A stretch of 64,000 nt of DNA from Actinoplanes sp. N902-109 (GTDB lineage: Bacteria > Actinomycetota > Actinomycetes > Mycobacteriales > Micromonosporaceae): positions 6,139,501 through 6,203,500 of the forward strand of contig NC_021191.1 in NCBI RefSeq assembly GCF_000389965.1. Reading direction: 5' to 3'. Positions within the stretch are counted from its first letter, which is position 1, and each line of letters opens with the position of its first letter. Below, one piece after another: positions 33,623 through 41,308 of the stretch. The notes beneath the pieces are model-generated. The model made no database searches. It saw nothing but the letters and a program-made list of their open reading frames with translations, and was not told the DNA's origin. Made by a program: the position numbers and the translations under genes.

Positions 33623-36259
33623 GTGCCCTTGCGAAGCCGCTCGAAAGCCCTGCTCGCCGCGCTCTCCCTGGGAGTGGCGACCGCTGTGGCCGTACCCACG
33701 CTGCAGCAAGCCGCGGCGGCTCCCGCCGACACGTACACCTGGAAGAACGTCCGGATCGACGGCGGCGGTTTCGTGCCGGGACTGGTCTTCAGCCGGGCCG
33801 AGAAGAACCTCGTCTACGCGCGCACCGACATCGGTGGCGCCTACCGCTGGAACCAGGCCGGGCAGAACTGGGTGCCGCTGCTGGACTGGGTGGGCCGCGA
33901 CAAGTGGGGCTACAACGGCGTGCTGAGCATCGCCGCCGACCCCGTCGACGCCAACCGGGTGTACGCGGCAGTCGGCATGTACACCAACAGCTGGGACCCG
34001 AACAACGGCGCGATCCTGCGCTCCAGCGACCGCGGCGCCACCTGGCAGGCCACCGCTCTGCCGTTCAAGAACGGCGGCAACATGCCCGGGCGCGGCATGG
34101 GCGAGCGGCTGGCGGTGGACCCGCAGAACAACCGCACCGTCTACTTCGCCGCCGAGGGTGGCAACGGGCTGTGGCGCAGCACCGACTACGGAGCGACCTG
34201 GGCCAAGGTGACCGCGTTCCCGAACGCCGGCAACTACGTGCAGGACCCGAACGACACCAACGACTACCTCAACCAGAACCAGGGCTTGTCGTGGGTGACG
34301 TTCGGCGAGAACAAGACCGTGTACGTGGGCGTGGCCGACAAGCAGAACCCGGTCTACCGCAGCACCGACGGCGGCAGCACCTGGGAGCGCATCCCCGGCC
34401 AGCCGACCGGCTACCTGGCGCACAAGGGTGTGGTGCAGGGCAAGTACCTGTTCATCGCGACCAGTGACACCGGTGGGCCGTACGACGGCGGGGCCGGCCA
34501 GGTGCAGCGGCTGGACACCACGACCGGCACGTGGACCGACATCAGCCCGACCCCGGCGTCCGCCTCGCCGTACTACGGGTACTCCGGGCTGACCGTGGAC
34601 CGCCAGCACCCCGGCACCATCATGGTCGCCACGCAGATCTCCTGGTGGCCCGACACGATCTTCTTCCGCAGCACCGACTACGGCGCGACGTGGACCCGGA
34701 TCTGGGACTTCACCAGCTACCCGAGCGTGTCCAAGCGCTACACCATGGACATCTCGGCCGACCCGTGGCTGGACTTCAACACCAACCCGCAGCCGCCGGA
34801 GAGCACGCCCAAGCTGGGCTGGATGAACGAGTCGGTGGAGATCGACCCGTTCGACTCCAACCGGATGCTGTACGGCACCGGCGCCACGGTCTACGGCACG
34901 ACCCAGCTGACCAACTGGGACAGCAACACCACGTTCACGATCAAGCCGATGGCCAAGGGTATCGAGGAGACCGCCGTTCTCGACCTGGCCAGCCCGCCGT
35001 CGGGGGCCCCGCTGGTCAGCGCGCTGGGCGACATCGGCGGCTTCTACCACGCCAACCTCGACGCCGTGCCGCCGAACTTCCACGACTCCCCCAGCCTGAG
35101 CAGCAACACCAGTCTGGACTTCGCGGAGGCCAACCCGCTGGTGTTCGCCCGGGTCGGCAACGCCGACGCCGCCCCGCACATCGGCGTCTCCACCGACGGC
35201 GGCAAGAACTGGTACAACGGCCAGGAACCGGCCGGCGTCACCGGCGGCGGCACGATCGCGGTCGGCGCGGACGCCGGGTCCTTCGTCTGGTCCCCCGCGG
35301 GCACCGGCGTGTACTACTCGACGACCCGCGGCTCCTCCTGGACCGCGTCCACCGGCATCCCGGCCGGGGCCAAGGTCGAGTCGGACCGATCCGACCCCAA
35401 GACCTTCTACGGGTACGCCGCGAGCAGCGTCTACGTCAGCAAGGACGGCGGCGCCACCTTCAGTACGGTCGCCGCGCCGACCCCGGCGCAGAACCTGAAG
35501 GCGGTGCCGGGGCGCGCCGGTGACGTCTGGCTCGCCGGTGCGGGCGGGCTCTACCGCTCCACGAACACCGGCACCAGCTTCACCAAGATCGGCACGGTGA
35601 CCAGCGCGGTCAACGTGGCGTTCGGCAAGGCCGCCCCGGGCGCGAGCTACCCGGCCGTGTTCCTGGTCGGCGTGGTGGACGGCGTGGACGGGGTGTTCCG
35701 CTCCGACGACGCGGGCGCCTCCTGGGTGCGGATCAACGACGCGCAGCACCAGTACGGCAACAGCGGCGACGCGCTGGCCGGTGACCCGCGCGTCTACGGC
35801 CGCGTCTACCTGGGCACCAACGGCCGCGGCATCCTGTACGCCGACCGGGTGGGCGGCGGCAGCACCCCCAGCAACCCGACCCCGTCCAATCCCAGCCCGT
35901 CGAACCCCAGCCCGTCCAACCCCAGCCCGTCCAACCCCAGCCCGTCCAACCCGCCGCCTGCTTCCGGGTGCACCGCGGCGTACCGGGTGACGGGCTCGTG
36001 GCAGGGCGGTTTCCAGGCGGAGGTGACCGTCACGAACGGCTCGGCCGCCTCGACCGGGTGGACCGTCGGCTGGAGCCTCGCGTCCGGGCAGGCCGTCTCC
36101 GCGGTCTGGAACGGCACGCTCAGCACCTCCGGCACCAGCGTCACGGTGCGCAACGCCGCCTACAACGGCAGCCTGCCCGCAGCGGGCACCACGACCTTCG
36201 GCCTCACCGGCACCGGGCCGGCCACCGCCCCCTCGACCGTCACCTGCTCGCGCAGCTGA
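33623..36259 (+). CDS. GH74 xyloglucanase with C-terminal CBM2
   Basis: An 878-residue secreted enzyme. Signal peptide (SRSKALLAALSLGVATAVAVP, cleavage near QAAAAPA), then the seven-bladed double propeller of GH74 (YTWKNVRIDGGGFVPGLVFS, LVYARTDIGGAYRWN with the first catalytic Asp, and many RSTDGGSTWE / RSTDYGATW blade motifs). Then a linker with six near-identical PSNPS units (about 35870-35955), then a CBM2. It should cut xyloglucan backbones. GTG 33623 has GGAGG six bases upstream. It heads a three-gene unit with the LPMO 14 bases downstream. CebR box upstream. Confidence 0.93.
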   Translation: MPLRSRSKALLAALSLGVATAVAVPTLQQAAAAPADTYTWKNVRIDGGGFVPGLVFSRAEKNLVYARTDIGGAYRWNQAGQNWVPLLDWVGRDKWGYNGVLSIAADPVDANRVYAAVGMYTNSWDPNNGAILRSSDRGATWQATALPFKNGGNMPGRGMGERLAVDPQNNRTVYFAAEGGNGLWRSTDYGATWAKVTAFPNAGNYVQDPNDTNDYLNQNQGLSWVTFGENKTVYVGVADKQNPVYRSTDGGSTWERIPGQPTGYLAHKGVVQGKYLFIATSDTGGPYDGGAGQVQRLDTTTGTWTDISPTPASASPYYGYSGLTVDRQHPGTIMVATQISWWPDTIFFRSTDYGATWTRIWDFTSYPSVSKRYTMDISADPWLDFNTNPQPPESTPKLGWMNESVEIDPFDSNRMLYGTGATVYGTTQLTNWDSNTTFTIKPMAKGIEETAVLDLASPPSGAPLVSALGDIGGFYHANLDAVPPNFHDSPSLSSNTSLDFAEANPLVFARVGNADAAPHIGVSTDGGKNWYNGQEPAGVTGGGTIAVGADAGSFVWSPAGTGVYYSTTRGSSWTASTGIPAGAKVESDRSDPKTFYGYAASSVYVSKDGGATFSTVAAPTPAQNLKAVPGRAGDVWLAGAGGLYRSTNTGTSFTKIGTVTSAVNVAFGKAAPGASYPAVFLVGVVDGVDGVFRSDDAGASWVRINDAQHQYGNSGDALAGDPRVYGRVYLGTNGRGILYADRVGGGSTPSNPTPSNPSPSNPSPSNPSPSNPSPSNPPPASGCTAAYRVTGSWQGGFQAEVTVTNGSAASTGWTVGWSLASGQAVSAVWNGTLSTSGTSVTVRNAAYNGSLPAAGTTTFGLTGTGPATAPSTVTCSRS

Positions 36260-36273
36260 AGGAAGGATCCCCC

Positions 36274-37365
36274 ATGAAGAAACGCCTCCTGATGTCCGGC
36301 GTGGCGGCCGTGCTGGCCGCCGCCACCGGGCTCGTGGTGGCCGCACAGAGCCCCGCGGCCGCGCACGGTGCCATGATGGTGCCCGGTAGCCGTACCTATC
36401 TGTGCTGGAAGGACGGCTTGAGCACGAACGGCGCCATGCAGCCGAAGAACCCGGCGTGCGCGGCCGCCGTCGCCCAGAGCGGCGTGACCCCGCTGTACAA
36501 CTGGTTCGCCGTGCTGCGCTCGGACGGCGCGGGCCGCACGTCCGGGTTCATCCCCGACGGTCAGCTGTGCAGCGGTGGCACCGGTGGGCCGTACGACTTC
36601 ACCGGGTTCAACCAGGCCCGCACCGACTGGCCGACCACCCACCTGACCTCGGGCTCGACCATCCGCTTCGACTACAACGACTGGGCCAAGCACCCGGGCA
36701 CGTTCCGGCTGTACGTCACCAAGGACAGCTGGAGCCCGACCCGCCCGCTGGCCTGGAGCGACCTGGAGTCCCAGCCGTTCTCCACGGCCACCAACCCGAC
36801 GTCGGTCGGCGGCCCGGGCACCGAGGACGGGCGCTACTCGTGGACCGGGACGCTGCCGTCGGGCAAGAGCGGCCGGCACCTGATCTACTCGGTGTGGCAG
36901 CGCTCGGACAGCAACGAGACGTTCTACGGCTGCTCCGACGTCATGTTCGACGGCGGCAACGGCCAGGTCACCGGCGTGGGTGACGGCAGCACGACCCCGA
37001 CGACGCCGCCGCCGTCCGGCCCGACCACCCCGCCGCCCTCGAACCCGACCACTCCCCCGCCGAACACCAGCGCCTGCTCGGTCAGCTACACCACGGACAG
37101 CTCGTGGTCCGGCGGCTTCCAGGGCTCGTTCAAGATCACCGCGACGTCGGCGGTCAGCAACTGGATGGTGCACTTCACCTGGCCCGGCGGCCAGACCGTC
37201 ACGCAGTCCTGGGGCGGCAAGTTCAGCGCCATGGACACCGCGGCGATGATCGAACCGGAGACGTACAACCGGACCCTGCCCGCGGGTGGCTCCACCACCG
37301 TCGGGTTCCTCGGCAGCGGCTCGGCCCCGGCCAGCCTGCCCGGCCTGGCGTGCTACCCGGCATGA
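36274..37365 (+). CDS. AA10 lytic polysaccharide monooxygenase with CBM2
   Basis: A 363-residue secreted copper enzyme. The signal peptide ends PAAAHG, so cleavage would expose His1 of the copper histidine brace. The second brace His is in YNDWAKHPGTFRLYVTK. The sequence closely follows cellulose-active, C1-oxidising AA10 enzymes such as CelS2 (PGSRTYLCW, YNWFAVLRSDGAGR, DGQLCSGG, FYGCSDVMFDGGNG). A Thr/Pro linker and a CBM2 follow. The CBM2 is slightly shorter than its neighbours. RBS AAGGAAGGA. It overlaps the following GH6 gene by ATGA, so oxidative and hydrolytic enzymes are co-translated. Confidence 0.93.
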   Translation: MKKRLLMSGVAAVLAAATGLVVAAQSPAAAHGAMMVPGSRTYLCWKDGLSTNGAMQPKNPACAAAVAQSGVTPLYNWFAVLRSDGAGRTSGFIPDGQLCSGGTGGPYDFTGFNQARTDWPTTHLTSGSTIRFDYNDWAKHPGTFRLYVTKDSWSPTRPLAWSDLESQPFSTATNPTSVGGPGTEDGRYSWTGTLPSGKSGRHLIYSVWQRSDSNETFYGCSDVMFDGGNGQVTGVGDGSTTPTTPPPSGPTTPPPSNPTTPPPNTSACSVSYTTDSSWSGGFQGSFKITATSAVSNWMVHFTWPGGQTVTQSWGGKFSAMDTAAMIEPETYNRTLPAGGSTTVGFLGSGSAPASLPGLACYPA

Positions 37366-38729
37366 ACCGCCGATCCCTTTCCGCCCTGGTCGCGGCGGCG
37401 GTTGCCGCCGCGGCCGCGGGCCTCGGCATCTGGCAGGCCCAGCCGGCCCTGGCCGCGGACTCGCCCTACTACGTCGACCCGAACTCGTCGGCGGCCCGGT
37501 GGGTCGCCGCCAACCCCGGCGATTCCCGTACGCCGGTGATCCGCGACCGCATCGCCAACGTCCCGCAGGCGCGCTGGTTCACCGCCAACAACACCGCCAC
37601 CGTGGCGGGTGAGGTCGACTCGTTCGTCGGCGCCGCCGCGGCCGCGGGCAAGATCCCGATCATGGTGGTCTACAACATCCCCAACCGGGACTGCTCGGGG
37701 GCCAGCTCCGGCGGGATGCCCAACCACACGGCGTACCGGCAATGGGTCGACCAGGTCGCGGCCGGGCTGAAGGGCCGGCCCGCCGCCATCATCCTGGAAC
37801 CGGACGTGCTGGCGCTGATGAGCACCTGCCAGAACAGCTCGCAGCAGGCCGAGACGAGCGCGTCGATGGCCTACGCGGGCAAGGCTCTGCGAGCGGCGTC
37901 CAGCCGCGCCAAGGTCTACTTCGACGCGGGCAACTCGGCGTGGCTCTCCGCCTCGGAGATGGCTGCCCGGCTGGTGCGCGCGGACATCGCCAACAGCGCG
38001 GACGGCATCTCGGTCAACGTCTCCAACTACCGGAGCACCGCCGAGAGCATCCCGTACATCCGCAACGTCATCGCCGCCACCGGGGTGAGCCGGCTCAAGG
38101 GTGTCATCGACACCAGCCGCAACGGCAACGGCCCGGCCGGCAGCGAGTGGTGCGACCCGGCCGGCCGCGCGATCGGCACGCCGAGCACCAACCAGGTGGC
38201 CGACTCGATCCTGGACGCCTACCTGTGGATCAAGCTGCCCGGTGAGGCGGACGGCTGCATCGCGGCGGCCGGCCAGTTCGTCCCGCAACGGGCGTACGAC
38301 CTGGCCATCGCGGCCGGGCCGTACACCCCGCCGCCCTCGTCACCCACGCCCACCACCCCGGCGCCCACCACTCCGGCGCCCACCACCCCGCCGCCGACCA
38401 CCCCGCCGCCGTCCGGGTCGGGGTGCGCGGTGACCGTCACCCTCAACCAGTGGTCCACCGGATTCACGGCCGACCTGAAGATCACCAACAACGGCAGCGC
38501 GCTGAGTTCGTGGCAGCTGACGTTCACGGTGGGCAGCACGGTCCAGCTCAGCAACGGCTGGAACGGCGTCTGGTCACAGTCCGGCTCGAGGCTCACCGTG
38601 GCCAACCCGTCCTGGTCCGGCTCGCTGCCCGCGGGTGGCACCGTCACCGCCGGCTTCCAGGCGACCGGCAGCCCCGCGTCGCCGGGTTCCTTCGCCCTCA
38701 ACGGAGTTCCCTGCACCGCAACTGTCTGA
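37362..38729 (+). CDS. GH6 endoglucanase with C-terminal CBM2
   Basis: A 455-residue secreted enzyme. Signal peptide SALVAAAVAAAAAGLGIWQAQPALAA, a compact GH6 domain of about 290 residues (MVVYNIPNRDCSGASSGG with catalytic Asp, AAIILEPDVLALM, VNVSNYRSTAES, GVIDTSRNGNGP, AYLWIKLPGEADG), a PTTP-type linker and a CBM2. The short catalytic domain with open-cleft loops fits endoglucanases of the Cel6A type, complementing the exo-acting GH6 at 30080. ATG overlaps the LPMO stop. The unit ends in a strong hairpin at 38750. Confidence 0.93.
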   Translation: MNRRSLSALVAAAVAAAAAGLGIWQAQPALAADSPYYVDPNSSAARWVAANPGDSRTPVIRDRIANVPQARWFTANNTATVAGEVDSFVGAAAAAGKIPIMVVYNIPNRDCSGASSGGMPNHTAYRQWVDQVAAGLKGRPAAIILEPDVLALMSTCQNSSQQAETSASMAYAGKALRAASSRAKVYFDAGNSAWLSASEMAARLVRADIANSADGISVNVSNYRSTAESIPYIRNVIAATGVSRLKGVIDTSRNGNGPAGSEWCDPAGRAIGTPSTNQVADSILDAYLWIKLPGEADGCIAAAGQFVPQRAYDLAIAAGPYTPPPSSPTPTTPAPTTPAPTTPPPTTPPPSGSGCAVTVTLNQWSTGFTADLKITNNGSALSSWQLTFTVGSTVQLSNGWNGVWSQSGSRLTVANPSWSGSLPAGGTVTAGFQATGSPASPGSFALNGVPCTATV

Positions 38730-38749
38730 GCCTTCGAGAGGGGCGGCAG

Positions 38750-38779
38750 CGCCCGGCCGGAATTGCCCCCGGCCGGGCG
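38750..38779. terminator. Terminator of the GH74-LPMO-GH6 unit
   Basis: A perfect 11-base stem (CGCCCGGCCGG with CCGGCCGGGCG), eight-base loop, followed by TTGT, 21 bases after the endoglucanase stop. Confidence 0.8.
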
Positions 38780-38850
38780 TTGTCGGATATGCGTCCCAGC
38801 GGCCCCGCCGTTCGCCCGGCCCGGCAACCGGCGGCACCCACCCTGGGGGC

Positions 38851-39375
38851 ATGCGTAAATACCTGATCGCCGGCCTGACCGGCGTCCTCACCAGCGTCCT
38901 GGCCCTGGCCGGCCCCGCCCACGCGAGCCTCGACACCGACTGGGACCACTTCGACAACAACGCGGCCGCGCGCTGGCAGTTCAGCTACAGCGGCAGCTCG
39001 TACTCCGGCGGCGTGAACAGCACCGGGGCCAACGGCTGGCTCGCCGAGTTCGCCTCGGGCAGCGGCTGGGGCTCACTGGGCCGCTCGGTGTACCTGTGGC
39101 CGGTGGCCTACCACTCCACCAGCTGCGGCATGCAGATCAACCTGCGCACCACCACCGCCGGCCAGACCTCGAAGGTCAACGTCGAGGTGATCCGGCCCGC
39201 TGACTGGACCTACCTGTCGCTCAAGCAGGTGACCGTGGGCAACACCGCGGTCAACGTCCAGGTCCCGCCCTGGGTCAACGGCCCGTCCACGGTGTACTTC
39301 CGGGTGTCGCTGCTCGGTGACACCTCGGCCAAGGTCCTGCAGATCGACGACCTGTTCTGGGCGTGCAGTTACTGA
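38851..39375 (+). CDS. Small secreted protein, 174 aa
   Basis: Signal peptide (MRKYLIAGLTGVLTSVLALAGPAHAS) followed by about 150 residues of probably all-beta protein rich in Ser, Gly, Trp and Tyr (WQFSYSGSSYSGGVNSTGANG, VNVEVIRPADWTYLSLKQV, VLQIDDLFWACSY). Two Cys (STSCGMQ and WACSY) could pair. I do not recognise a family; the end VLQIDDLFW is reminiscent of jelly-roll carbohydrate-binding modules. It follows the cellulase unit but after a terminator, so it has its own promoter. ATG 38851 is preceded by CTGGGGG. Confidence 0.75.
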   Translation: MRKYLIAGLTGVLTSVLALAGPAHASLDTDWDHFDNNAAARWQFSYSGSSYSGGVNSTGANGWLAEFASGSGWGSLGRSVYLWPVAYHSTSCGMQINLRTTTAGQTSKVNVEVIRPADWTYLSLKQVTVGNTAVNVQVPPWVNGPSTVYFRVSLLGDTSAKVLQIDDLFWACSY

Positions 39376-39393
39376 CCGGGCACTATCAGGGGC

Positions 39394-40596
39394 ATGACTG
39401 TCCCGTTACCCGCCGCGATCGTGGCGGATCCGCACCGCGTCTACGCCCAGCTGCGCGAGGAAGGCGCCGTCCATCGGTTCCTGCTGCCGGACGGCGCCAC
39501 CGCGTGGATCGTGACGCGCTACGCCGAGGCCCGCAAGGCGCTGGCCGACCCGCGGCTGTCGCTGAACAAGACACACGCGACGGCGGGGGTGTGGAAGGGC
39601 TTCGGGCTGCCCCCGGCGCTCGACGCCAACCTGCTCAACATGGACCCGCCGGACCACACCCGGCTGCGGCGGCTCGTGTCGGCGGCCTTCACCCCACGCC
39701 GGACGGAGGCCCTGCGGCCGCGCCTGGAAAGCGTCGCCGAGGCGCTGATCGCTCCGGTGGCCGAGGCCGGGCACGGCGACCTGGTGGCCACCTTCGCCCC
39801 GCTGCCGGTCACCGTCATCTGCGACCTGCTCGGCGTCCCCCGGGAGCGCCGCCCGGAGCTGCGCAACTGGGCCGGGATCATGCTGGCGCCACCGCCCGAC
39901 GACCCGGCGGCCGCCGGCCGGGCCGTGCTGGAGGTCCAGGCCTTCCTGGTCTCGCTGATCCGCCAGAAACGCGGGGAGCCGGGCGATGACCTGCTGTCCG
40001 CACTGATCGCCGCCCGCGACGACGACGACCGGCTCAGCGAGGACGAGCTGACCTCGCTGGCGTTCCTCACGCTGATCGCCGGCTACGAGAACTCCGTCAA
40101 CCTCATCGGACTGTCGCTGTTCACCCTGCTGCGGCACCCGGCCCAGTGGCAGGCCCTGCGCGACGACCCGGCGCTGCTGCCCGGCGCGGTGCGCGAACTG
40201 ATGCGCTACGAACCGCCGGCCCCGGTGGCGCTGCGCCGGTTCGCGACGGAGGACATCGAGATCGGTGGGGTGCTCGTCCCGGCCGGTGACACGGTCCTGG
40301 TGTCGATCGCGGCGGCGGACCGGGACCCGGCCCAGTGGCCCGCCCCCGACGAGCTGGACCTGCACCGGGACACCGCCGCGCAGCTGTCGCTCGGCTACGG
40401 CATCCACTACTGCCTGGGCGCGCCGCTGGCCCGGCTGGAGGCGGAGGTGGCGATCGCGGCCGTGCTGCGCCGGCTGCCCGTGCTGGAGCTGACCGGCGAG
40501 CCGGTCTGGCGGCCGTCGTTCCGCTCCCGGGCACTGCGATCGCTTCCGGTACGGGTGCCGGGGCCGGCCGATCGGCAGGAACACCCGACCGGTTGA
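39394..40596 (+). CDS. Cytochrome P450
   Basis: A 400-residue soluble P450 of the actinomycete CYP107-like type. Visible: NMDPPDHTRLRRLVSAAFTPRR (C-helix), the I-helix LIAGYENSVN, where the usual acid-alcohol pair after AG-x is Glu-Asn, the ExxR in AVRELMRYEPP, and the heme ligand loop LSLGYGIHYCLGAPLARLE, in which the first Phe of the consensus is Leu. It should hydroxylate or epoxidise a small molecule; no redox partner is adjacent. ATG 39394 follows AGGGG, 18 bases after the preceding stop. Confidence 0.9.
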   Translation: MTVPLPAAIVADPHRVYAQLREEGAVHRFLLPDGATAWIVTRYAEARKALADPRLSLNKTHATAGVWKGFGLPPALDANLLNMDPPDHTRLRRLVSAAFTPRRTEALRPRLESVAEALIAPVAEAGHGDLVATFAPLPVTVICDLLGVPRERRPELRNWAGIMLAPPPDDPAAAGRAVLEVQAFLVSLIRQKRGEPGDDLLSALIAARDDDDRLSEDELTSLAFLTLIAGYENSVNLIGLSLFTLLRHPAQWQALRDDPALLPGAVRELMRYEPPAPVALRRFATEDIEIGGVLVPAGDTVLVSIAAADRDPAQWPAPDELDLHRDTAAQLSLGYGIHYCLGAPLARLEAEVAIAAVLRRLPVLELTGEPVWRPSFRSRALRSLPVRVPGPADRQEHPTG

Positions 40597-40729
40597 GCCC
40601 GGCCGGCTCGATCGGCGGCGGGAACGACTCCTTCGACCGAGGGAGGTGATCTCCGACGGCCTGCTTCGTGTGCCACGCTGAACCGAGTCGTGGTCACCCG
40701 TTCCGCCGGCGGTCTTCGAGGAGGCATCG

Positions 40730-41290
40730 GTGCTCAACCGGGCCTGCCCTGGTCATGTTTTGTACGACAGCAGTTGCAGCAGTTGCCAGGTCACCAACGC
40801 CTATGCCGACGAGTGGCAGGCTGCGGAGCGCAGGCACATCGCCCGCATGCAGGACGCGCAACGCGCCCGGCAGCACGGCGAGGACCTCGGCCGGTTCCGG
40901 CCCGAGGCGCAGGACGAGCCGGGTCCGGTGCGTGAATGCCCGCTGCACACCGGCTTCACCCCGGGTTGTGGCGACTGTGCCGGTGCCCTGGTGGCACACG
41001 ACCGGGTGAAGGAAGACGCCCGGCGGACCCGTGAGCTCGGCGCGGTGGTGCGCAACCCGGCCGCCTGGATCGTGCCCGGCACCGGCGGCCCGGCACCGCT
41101 GCGGCGGACCGGCTCAGCCGGGCGGGTGGCCGGGGCGGCCGTGCTGGTGATGCTTGTGGTGGGCCTGTTCGTGCTGGTCAGGACGATCGGATGGTTGCTG
41201 CGACATCCTGTCCTGACCGTCACGGTGCTGCTCGTCGCGGCGACGGCGGCCATGATGTTCCGGACCGTGCGCCGCCGGCTGGGCGCCTGA
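40730..41290 (+). CDS. Cys-rich two-TM membrane protein, 186 aa
   Basis: Two similar Cys/His motifs, CPGHVLYDSSCSSC near the start and CPLHTGFTPGCGDC near residue 70, each of the form C-P-x-H-x(6-7)-C-x2-C and able to bind zinc. A Lys/Arg-rich region is followed by two C-terminal TM helices (VAGAAVLVMLVVGLFVLVRTIGW, VLTVTVLLVAATAAMMF). GTG 40730 follows GAGGAGG. Stands alone, convergent with the NACHT gene. Family not recognised. Confidence 0.7.
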   Translation: MLNRACPGHVLYDSSCSSCQVTNAYADEWQAAERRHIARMQDAQRARQHGEDLGRFRPEAQDEPGPVRECPLHTGFTPGCGDCAGALVAHDRVKEDARRTRELGAVVRNPAAWIVPGTGGPAPLRRTGSAGRVAGAAVLVMLVVGLFVLVRTIGWLLRHPVLTVTVLLVAATAAMMFRTVRRRLGA

Positions 41291-41308
41291 GCACGACCCC
41301 GGGCCGGC

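Noticed and set aside
35870..35955. Short repeated DNA in the GH74 gene
   Set aside because: It encodes a Pro-Ser-Asn linker and repeats at protein level, so it is not a separate element.
33605..36346. A 913-codon open frame opposite the GH74 gene
   Set aside because: Arg/Gly-rich with no recognisable motif; the + strand encodes a full GH74 propeller, linker and CBM2.
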